Below, piece by piece: positions 6,781 to 12,034 of a stretch of DNA of 13,905 nucleotides; positions within the stretch are counted from its first letter, which is position 1; each line of letters starts with the position of its first letter. The notes beneath the pieces were generated by a model. That model was not told where the DNA came from, did no database searches, and saw only the letters and a program-made list of their open reading frames with translations. This stretch comes from Janthinobacterium lividum (lineage in GTDB: Bacteria > Pseudomonadota > Gammaproteobacteria > Burkholderiales > Burkholderiaceae_D), in the NCBI GenBank assembly GCA_945864765.1, contig CAMBDR010000042.1:1-13905 (forward strand). The letters run 5' to 3'. The position numbers and the translations under genes are program-made.

Positions 6781-8364
6781 CTATTGCGTGCTATTGGTAA
6801 CGACTTGATGATGACTGTCATTGGAATCCGGCTTGGCAGGATCAGGGTTGCTGCCTGATAAGTTTTGTAGTGCGAGCGGCACTTTAAAAGAAAACACCGA
6901 GCCACGCCCCACGCGCGAACGCAATTCCATATTGGTGCCGATTGCGTTACACAGTTGGCGCACATTATTTACGCCCAAACCGTGCCCACCGCCCTTTTTG
7001 AAGGTGCCATAGCGAGTTTTAATGCTTTCGGCGAAGGTGACAAAATTGGCTTGCCCATCTGGAGTGTCTGCATTGGGAATGCCGCTGCCGGTATCGTGTA
7101 CTTCCACCCAACATTGACCGCGACGAGCACGGAAAGCGACCAAAATGCGGCCTTCTTCGGTGTTGTTGATGGCGTTGACGATCAGATTGGAAATGATGCG
7201 CCAGAAAATATCTTCATCGGTCATGATGGCGAAATCAAGCGCGGAACGCGAGCCGCGCTCTGGTCGGCTTGGGTCAATTAATACCGACAGGGTTCCTTTG
7301 TACAAATTAAAGCCGATACCTTTGTCATGCGCGGCATTTAAAAATTGCGCCCACAGGCGATCAGCCAGATATTCAACTGAAACCAATTCAAGGGTTGGGG
7401 CTTCCAGTTTGGTGGTGATTTTGGCATTGTGAATGGTGTCGTCGATCAAATGGCCCAAGCCATCGACTGCAGCAATCAGCTTTTGCGCATAGTCTTCCTG
7501 CTCATGCTCGGTGTGGGCTTGCGTCAGTTGGCGCGCAAAATACGAAATGCCCATCAAGGGCTGAGCAAGATCATGGCTGGCGTCACGCAGGATTTCATTA
7601 CGTTTGGCCAAATCAACCAGCATTTCTTCGCGTTGCACATTGGCAGATTGCAACTCAACATTTTTTGTGGCGAGTTGATCCAACACGATTTCACGCTGTT
7701 GCCTCGCCAAATCCAAAGATTTTGCGGATTCAAAGTGAAGTACATTCTGCGAATAAATATATTTATGTATTTTTCTATGATAAATACATATGCCAATAGC
7801 AACCAAAAAGGCAATATAATAAAGATAGAAATAGGCTTGATAAAACCAGAAAATGTAGCCAATAGTGAAGGTAACAGCTAAAGTCCAATAGGCTTGCCTT
7901 CGGTGGTGTTCCTCACTCCGAATTCGCATGAACCTCGTTTTTGAATGTTTGCGCCATAATCCAATCACGCCGAACACAGGCCAAGCAGCATAAGCTTCGC
8001 CGCGTGTATTTTTTTCATCTATTAATTTTGCAGGCAGCAAAAGGCGAGTAAACTTTAAAAAGAAAAAAGAATTTGCCAATATAAAAAAACCTGCGGGAGA
8101 CAACTTAAAATAGGACAGGCACAGCCCTACGAAAGTCGTCAAGACTTCATACAGTAAAATTTCTCGTATGTCCCATACTAATTCATTATTGGTAAAACAC
8201 AAGCTCAGCGTAAAAACTGAGCTTGTCAAAAAGAAACCCCGAATATACCAATCGAAACTTATGGGTATTTTTTGCAACAATGTACTAACAAAAATTTCCG
8301 CAGAAAGTATGAACGCCCATAGCAAAAATCTTGTAACAATCTCGGTTGCTAAAATTGGATTCAT
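6781..8364 (-). CDS. Membrane sensor histidine kinase, six-helix N-terminus
   Basis: A 527-residue kinase. Six hydrophobic segments fill the first 195 residues (about 12-30, 42-58, 67-86, 90-111, 158-176, 178-195), with no large periplasmic domain and no PAS or HAMP domain seen. A coiled-coil linker (about 212-260) leads to the phosphoacceptor helix with H264 in DASHDLAQPL, close to the SHDLRQPL form but with Ala for Arg. The ATPase domain has an N-box SNLIVNAINNT (392-402), DTGSGIP (424-430) and GGGHGLG (458-464), so it should be active. The C-terminal 27 residues are polar and Asp/Ser/Pro-rich. A membrane-embedded sensor suggests a lipophilic or membrane-associated signal, or a small peptide. 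The likely partner is the divergent response regulator at 8971. GGAA lies five nt before the ATG. A 53-codon gene precedes it by 34 nt. Confidence 0.93.
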   Translation of the reverse strand: MNPILATEIVTRFLLWAFILSAEIFVSTLLQKIPISFDWYIRGFFLTSSVFTLSLCFTNNELVWDIREILLYEVLTTFVGLCLSYFKLSPAGFFILANSFFFLKFTRLLLPAKLIDEKNTRGEAYAAWPVFGVIGLWRKHSKTRFMRIRSEEHHRRQAYWTLAVTFTIGYIFWFYQAYFYLYYIAFLVAIGICIYHRKIHKYIYSQNVLHFESAKSLDLARQQREIVLDQLATKNVELQSANVQREEMLVDLAKRNEILRDASHDLAQPLMGISYFARQLTQAHTEHEQEDYAQKLIAAVDGLGHLIDDTIHNAKITTKLEAPTLELVSVEYLADRLWAQFLNAAHDKGIGFNLYKGTLSVLIDPSRPERGSRSALDFAIMTDEDIFWRIISNLIVNAINNTEEGRILVAFRARRGQCWVEVHDTGSGIPNADTPDGQANFVTFAESIKTRYGTFKKGGGHGLGVNNVRQLCNAIGTNMELRSRVGRGSVFSFKVPLALQNLSGSNPDPAKPDSNDSHHQVVTNSTQ

Positions 8365-8398
8365 GTATTCCGGTCAGGGACGACGCCCGTTAAATTAT

Positions 8399-8560
8399 CT
8401 ATTTTCCACCCTGATTTCCATTCGTAGCATCACCGACGCTAATGTCCAGAGTGGTTGCTCCATCACCAAAAGCAGCCGCATGGGGTGACACGTGTTGGTG
8501 CGCATCAAAAGCAGCTACAGGGATTACGCCGATAGCACTAAACAAATCAAAATTGAACAT
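8399..8560 (-). CDS. Small 53-residue protein of unknown function, first gene of the kinase operon
   Basis: I do not recognise this protein. The ATG is preceded by GGAGA with a five-nt spacer, and a promoter-like pair lies 34 bp upstream of the start. An in-frame ATG four codons earlier (8572) lacks a ribosome site and is itself preceded directly by a TAG, so the gene cannot be the end of a longer frame. The product starts MFNFDLFSAIGVIPVAAF, a mildly hydrophobic half without a basic n-region. The second half is polar, with His at 21, 23 and 27, a Gly/Asp/Asn-rich region and a C-terminal GGK. It has no Cys, Arg, Glu, Trp or Tyr, and its only Lys is the last residue, so it is acidic. It ends 34 nt before the histidine kinase start. 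Options are a signal peptide precursor, a sensor accessory or a leader peptide. It could also be non-functional, but the start signals argue against that. Confidence 0.6.
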   Translation of the reverse strand: MFNFDLFSAIGVIPVAAFDAHQHVSPHAAAFGDGATTLDISVGDATNGNQGGK

Positions 8561-8565
8561 GGTTG

Positions 8566-8570
8566 TCTCC
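8566..8570 (-). promoter_or_regulatory. Shine-Dalgarno site of the small ORF
   Basis: GGAGA on the minus strand, five nt before the ATG at 8560. It is among the best ribosome sites in the window and selects this ATG over the one at 8572. Confidence 0.6.
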
Positions 8571-8594
8571 ATCTAAGTTGGTCAGGGAAATTGC

Positions 8595-8623
8595 AGTATA
8601 TCAATAATTTCCAATCATGGGAA
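8595..8623 (-). promoter_or_regulatory. Putative sigma-70 promoter of the small ORF-kinase operon
   Basis: On the minus strand a -35-like TTCCCA (8623-8618) and a -10-like TATACT (8600-8595) are separated by exactly 17 bp. The predicted transcription start leaves a leader of roughly 27 nt before the small ORF, which contains its ribosome site. TTCCC recurs 14 bp upstream and 34 bp downstream of the -35, which might be operator half-sites. The hexamers match consensus at four and five of six positions. Confidence 0.5.
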
Positions 8624-8669
8624 CTTTTTTTTGGGAAACTTTCTCATTCTCAAAAAGAAAACAACATTT

Positions 8670-8691
8670 GGCGCAAAAAAAGCTATGCGCC
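8670..8691. repeat. Short inverted repeat GGCGCA / TGCGCC
   Basis: Perfect 6-bp arms (8670-8675 and 8686-8691) flank a 10-nt A-rich spacer, about 50 bp upstream of the leftward promoter. On the minus strand the loop is T-rich, but there is no T run directly after the stem. It may be an operator or a weak terminator, or chance. Confidence 0.4.
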
Positions 8692-8826
8692 CTATTATTT
8701 CACAAAAATGCCCTACAATCCCCAACGTCTTTACCACAGAAAATTATTTTGCTTCTCAATGCAGCGCCAGGGCGATTAATCGTCTCTCCGGCGGTGTTGC
8801 GCGTACTTGCTATGTTACAATACACT

Positions 8827-8865
8827 ATTGACGTTTTGCAGTATAACTCATCAACTTTCGTCAAT
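8827..8865. repeat. Widely spaced inverted repeat ATTGACG / CGTCAAT
   Basis: Perfect 7-bp arms at 8827-8833 and 8859-8865 are separated by 25 bp, so the arm centres are 32 bp apart, close to three helical turns. The right arm ends six bp before the TATAAT of the response-regulator promoter. This placement suits a dimeric or looping transcription factor, possibly the regulator itself. Confidence 0.4.
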
Positions 8866-8871
8866 CCGTAT

Positions 8872-8877
8872 TATAAT
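8872..8877 (+). promoter_or_regulatory. Putative -10 element for the response regulator gene
   Basis: A perfect TATAAT lies 93 bp before the ATG at 8971. No good -35 is seen 16-18 bp upstream; instead the CGTCAAT arm of the inverted repeat ends just before it, consistent with an activator-dependent promoter. The leader would be about 87 nt. Confidence 0.4.
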
Positions 8878-8970
8878 GCAAGGCGGTAATCAATCGTGAT
8901 ACTTTTGCATGGTTAGCAATGCCTTGATTTTAACAACACACTAGCAAGTTCTATTTCACCTGGCTAAATT

Positions 8971-9738
8971 ATGACACAACTATTCAACGAAAAAATAATG
9001 ATTGTAGAAGATCATGAAATGATCATCGATAGCGTGGTTAAAAGTCTACGCGACGAGTTTGAAGTTGTCGTGGCTAAAACCCCCGAAGAGATGCGTGCCA
9101 ACCTGGCAAAAGACCGTTATGCTTTGGTTTTGATGGATTTGGATTTGCGCGATGGCTCCAGTGGCATCGACCTGTTGCCAGAATTAAACAATGCGCAAAT
9201 TCCAACCATGATTCTTTCGGGCACCGCATCCAAAGCGGATTTACGCACCTGCGTTGCCATGGGGGTGCGTGGCTTTTTTGATAAACGCGACAGTGAGTCC
9301 AAGCTTTTGCCCTCGATTCAAGCCGTGGTCGCGGGATATCAATCCTTTCCACCCGGCGTATTGGCCAGTTTGCATCAGGATGACCACGATAAATTGCCGC
9401 GCATGTCCAAACGTGAGTTGGACGTGTTAAATCAAGTGTTTGTGGTGCCAGTGCGTCCCAACGAAGTGATCGCAGAAGGCTTGCATCTTTCCACTGGCCG
9501 CGTCAAAAACATCCTGACCGACTTATTCCGCAAATTTGAAGTTAATACGCGCCATGAGTTGTCGCTGGAAGCGCGGCGTCGCGGTTATCACCCGGAACAG
9601 CGCACCCCGGTCATCGCTCCGCGCAAGGCCTTGGGTTCAAGCATACCCGCCAGCGCACTCAAACCGAAGGTGGAACTGGAAGCGCCTGTGGAAGCAGTCT
9701 TGGACGACGACGGGGAAGATTGGCACGATACGCACTAA
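8971..9738 (+). CDS. LuxR/NarL-type response regulator
   Basis: A 255-residue regulator. The receiver domain (about 7-125) has all key residues: E13/D14 in IVEDHE, phosphoacceptor D56 in LVLMDLDL, S83 or T85 in ILSGTAS and K105 in GFFDKRD. A LuxR-type helix-turn-helix (about 145-205) starts MSKRELDVLNQ and continues through EVIAEGLHLSTGRVKNILT to FRKFEVNTRHEL. It diverges from consensus in the turn before the first helix (VVPVRPNEVI replaces the usual Gly/Asn-Lys). The last 45 residues are a Pro/Ala linker ending in an acidic DDDGEDWHD tail beyond the usual family end. It is divergent from the small ORF-kinase operon and probably pairs with that kinase. No strong ribosome site precedes the ATG. 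Targets are unknown; the inverted repeat at 8827-8865 is a candidate autoregulatory site. Confidence 0.92.
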   Translation: MTQLFNEKIMIVEDHEMIIDSVVKSLRDEFEVVVAKTPEEMRANLAKDRYALVLMDLDLRDGSSGIDLLPELNNAQIPTMILSGTASKADLRTCVAMGVRGFFDKRDSESKLLPSIQAVVAGYQSFPPGVLASLHQDDHDKLPRMSKRELDVLNQVFVVPVRPNEVIAEGLHLSTGRVKNILTDLFRKFEVNTRHELSLEARRRGYHPEQRTPVIAPRKALGSSIPASALKPKVELEAPVEAVLDDDGEDWHDTH

Positions 9739-9774
9739 GCCGCCCTTTTTTCGCGCATCATTCGGGCATCATTT

Positions 9775-9807
9775 AACTGGCATTTCATCGGATGAAATGC
9801 CAGTTTT
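9775..9807. terminator. Perfect 15-bp hairpin between convergent genes, likely terminator
   Basis: Perfectly complementary arms (9775-9789 and 9791-9805) enclose one G, in practice a loop of three to five bases. The plus strand continues with TT, giving a T4 run that starts within the stem, so it can terminate the response regulator transcript 36 bp after its stop. It lies 17 bp after the stop of the convergent thioesterase gene. The minus strand follows with only AAAT, so leftward termination would be weaker. Confidence 0.7.
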
Positions 9808-9822
9808 CACAATCGACCCTGC

Positions 9823-10251
9823 TCATGGTGAAATTTTCTCAAATGACTGAATGGTTTGTCGCCATTGATCCGGCACAGCAACACCTTTCCCAATTTCCGT
9901 ATCGGTGTAGACATAGGTCTGTTCACCGCTGATGATCATTTTTTGCCCCAAAAAGATTTCTTGCACAAAGCGCAATGAGGAGCGACCTAATTGCGCGCAG
10001 CGAAAGCCGATTTCCAACTCATCATCAAAGCGGGCGGAAGCAAAAAATTCCACCACCGATTTGCGCACAAACAACACCCGCTGCGCCTGATGCTGCGCCA
10101 TGGCATTGGGCAAACCCAGTGCACGACAATATTCGTCGAATGCGACATGGATGTATGCGGGATAGTGTGCGTTAAAAACAACACCAACCGGGTCAACCTC
10201 GGCCCAACGTACCCGCAAATGGTGAAAAAAGGCAAAATCGGCATGGGCCAT
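9823..10251 (-). CDS. Acyl-CoA thioesterase, hotdog fold (4HBT/YbgC type)
   Basis: A 142-residue hotdog-fold thioesterase, which hydrolyses acyl-CoA to free acid and CoA. The N-terminal signature VRWAEVDPVGVVFNAHYPAY (14-33) carries the catalytic-type Asp20 and the FNAHY that opens the central helix of the 4-hydroxybenzoyl-CoA thioesterase family. The later strands (VVEFFASARFDDELEIGF, then SSLRFVQEIF) match the family layout. Length is normal. Substrate chain length cannot be told from the sequence. The start is four nt after the upstream SDR stop, with GGGAA about nine nt before the ATG, so it is translationally coupled as the last gene of the acyl-CoA operon. It ends next to the hairpin at 9775-9805. 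Confidence 0.9.
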   Translation of the reverse strand: MAHADFAFFHHLRVRWAEVDPVGVVFNAHYPAYIHVAFDEYCRALGLPNAMAQHQAQRVLFVRKSVVEFFASARFDDELEIGFRCAQLGRSSLRFVQEIFLGQKMIISGEQTYVYTDTEIGKGVAVPDQWRQTIQSFEKISP

Positions 10252-10255
10252 AATC

Positions 10256-11155
10256 TTAATTCCCAGCCTTTAATTTGGCACGCAATAATTCACCAATTTG
10301 TGGTGTGGCCAAGTAAGGGTCACCCGGATTGGTTTGGCTTACCATTTCGCGCATCCGAACTTCTACATTGGCTAAGGCGTGCGGATGGGAGTAGATATAA
10401 AATTGGCCGTGTTCAATCGCATCAAAGGTGAGCCGCGCCACATCACTGGCACTCACTTTACCTGAGCTGACGGCTTTTTCAACCAGGGACTGCGCCGCCT
10501 TTTGGCTGGCCGTGGCTTCGCCCACCGAATCAGCCCGATTTCGCTTCGACTGGGTAATGCCAGTGGGCACAAAATACGGGCACAATACCGAGGCCATGAT
10601 TGGTGCATTAACCAATTGCAAATCGTGATAAAGCGATTCAGACAAGGAAACCACGGCATGCTTGGAAACATTGTAGATGCCCATCGCCGGGGCATTCAAC
10701 AGGCCAGCCATTGAGGCGGTATTGACAATATGGCCTTCGTAGTCAGGGTCTTGTTTGGCACACGCCAGCATCAGCGGCGTAAATATTCGCACGCCATGGA
10801 TTACCCCCCACAGATTGACGCCCAATACCCATTCCCAATCGGCGACCGTGTTTTCCCACACCAGGCCGCCCGAGCCAACGCCCGCATTATTAAATACCAA
10901 ATGCACCGCGCCCCAGGTCGTCATGGCGGCATCGGCTACCGCTTGCACCTGGTTCGCGTCGCGCACGTCGCAATGGCGGGCAATCACTTGCGCACCTTGA
11001 GCAGCAAGTTCGCTTCGGGTTTGCTCCAGGGCATCGTCCTGAACGTCGGCCAAAACCAATTTCATGCCATATTTGGCACCGAGTAAAGCAAATTCACGAC
11101 CCAAGCCACTGGCGGCACCAGTAATCACGGCGACACGATTTTCGAGTGTTTTCAT
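10256..11155 (-). CDS. Short-chain dehydrogenase/reductase (classical SDR, long form)
   Basis: A 299-residue classical SDR. The cofactor motif is TGAASGLG (12-19), followed by D37 in VLADV, which favours NAD(H); CDV is at 62-64, NNAG at 89-92, N114 in GVNLWG, and the catalytic S148, Y161 and K165 (YNVSK). The C-terminal extension of about 50 residues (IYSHPHALANVEVRMREM) is typical of a subgroup acting on long-chain or bulky alcohols and ketones. The operon context suggests an acyl-chain hydroxy/keto or alcohol/aldehyde step, but the substrate is not shown. AAGGG lies nine nt before the ATG. It is the third gene of the operon, 43 nt after the second SDR and four nt before the thioesterase. 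Confidence 0.92.
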   Translation of the reverse strand: MKTLENRVAVITGAASGLGREFALLGAKYGMKLVLADVQDDALEQTRSELAAQGAQVIARHCDVRDANQVQAVADAAMTTWGAVHLVFNNAGVGSGGLVWENTVADWEWVLGVNLWGVIHGVRIFTPLMLACAKQDPDYEGHIVNTASMAGLLNAPAMGIYNVSKHAVVSLSESLYHDLQLVNAPIMASVLCPYFVPTGITQSKRNRADSVGEATASQKAAQSLVEKAVSSGKVSASDVARLTFDAIEHGQFYIYSHPHALANVEVRMREMVSQTNPGDPYLATPQIGELLRAKLKAGN

Positions 11156-11198
11156 AAATACAAACCCTTACAAATTGATTTTGCCAAGTGAGGCATGC

Positions 11199-11996
11199 TT
11201 ACCCGACCGCCGAAACCCCACCATCCACCGCCAACACCTGGCCAGTGATGTGCTTGCTGGCATCGGAAGCAAACAACAAGGTTGCCCCTTTTAAATCTTC
11301 ATCGTCACCAATGCGTTGCAACGGTGCGCCCCGTGCCAATTTCTCTTCGCCCAAATTATCCAAAATACCTTTGGTCATTTTGGAAGGGAAAAAGCCGGGT
11401 GCCAAGGCATTCACGGTAATACCGTAAACGCCCCACTCTCCGGCCAGGGTTCGGGTGAAATTAATCAACGCCGCTTTGGAGGTATTGTAGGCGATGGTTT
11501 GCATGGTGCCCGGCGGGTTACCGGCAAAACCGGCAATCGAGGCGACATTAATGATGCGTCCATAGCGACGCGGTATCATCGACTGTTTGCCGACGGCCTG
11601 GCTCAGCAGGAAAATGCTGCGAATATTCAAATTCATCACTTTGTCCCAAGCCTCTACCGGAAAATCTTCGGCGGGTGCCCCCCAGGTTGCGCCCGCATTA
11701 TTGATCAAAATATCAATATGCCCCAGTGCCGCCAAACTTTGCGCCACCAGAGGCCCGATCGCCGCTTCATTACTCAAATCCGCTACCAGAACCGAGGCTG
11801 AAATACCTTGCTGCTTCAATTGTTCACAAGCGTGGTCAAGTTCATTTTGCTTTCTTGCAGTGAGCACCACTTTGGCCCCCTGCTCGCCCAGGGCTTGCGC
11901 CATTTGTAGGCCCAAACCACGCGAACCACCCGTTACCAGGGCTGTTTTGCCACTTAAGTCAAATAACTGCTGAGTACTGCGAATTTTGCCTGTCAT
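11199..11996 (-). CDS. SDR oxidoreductase, FabG / gluconate 5-dehydrogenase-like
   Basis: A 265-residue classical SDR. It has TGGSRGLG (22-29), R48 after strand 2 (VVLTARK), which points to NADP(H), ADL (72-74), NNAG (99-102), N125-type NLNIRS (122-127), catalytic S153, Y170 and K174 (YNTSK), PG (200-201) and the C-terminal VDGG (258-261). In this context it may be a 3-hydroxyacyl-CoA dehydrogenase or 3-ketoacyl reductase, but sugar acid reductases share the same look. The start is the ATG with GGAG six nt upstream; upstream in-frame ATGs (12008 and 12038) would add 4 or 14 residues without better signals. It sits 38 nt after the acyl-CoA dehydrogenase gene. Confidence 0.92.
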   Translation of the reverse strand: MTGKIRSTQQLFDLSGKTALVTGGSRGLGLQMAQALGEQGAKVVLTARKQNELDHACEQLKQQGISASVLVADLSNEAAIGPLVAQSLAALGHIDILINNAGATWGAPAEDFPVEAWDKVMNLNIRSIFLLSQAVGKQSMIPRRYGRIINVASIAGFAGNPPGTMQTIAYNTSKAALINFTRTLAGEWGVYGITVNALAPGFFPSKMTKGILDNLGEEKLARGAPLQRIGDDEDLKGATLLFASDASKHITGQVLAVDGGVSAVG

Positions 11997-12034
11997 GCGT
12001 AACTCCATAAAAAAAGCGCTGGCTAAACCTAAAG

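Larger units (their letters stand above)
8561..8970. other. AT-rich divergent regulatory region between the kinase operon and the response regulator
   Basis: About 410 bp without a convincing gene. Frames of 60-95 codons on the plus strand cross it, but none has a ribosome site or a protein-like composition. It holds the leftward promoter (8595-8623), a hairpin-like inverted repeat (8670-8691), a widely spaced inverted repeat (8827-8865) and a rightward -10 (8872-8877). A second -10 candidate of the extended type, TGTTACAAT, is at 8813-8821. The sub-stretch 8641-8700 has 20 G/C in 60 bases. No RNA gene was recognised. Confidence 0.6.

Noticed and set aside
8372..8588. GGTCAGGGA present at 8372-8380 and 8580-8588, upstream of the kinase and of the small ORF
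   Set aside because: A 9-bp match between two places in a window this size is expected by chance many times over, and no other feature supports it.
8492..8889. Overlapping plus-strand frames of 66-95 codons before the response regulator
   Set aside because: They have no ribosome sites, odd residue composition and no known motif, and they cross the proposed promoter elements.
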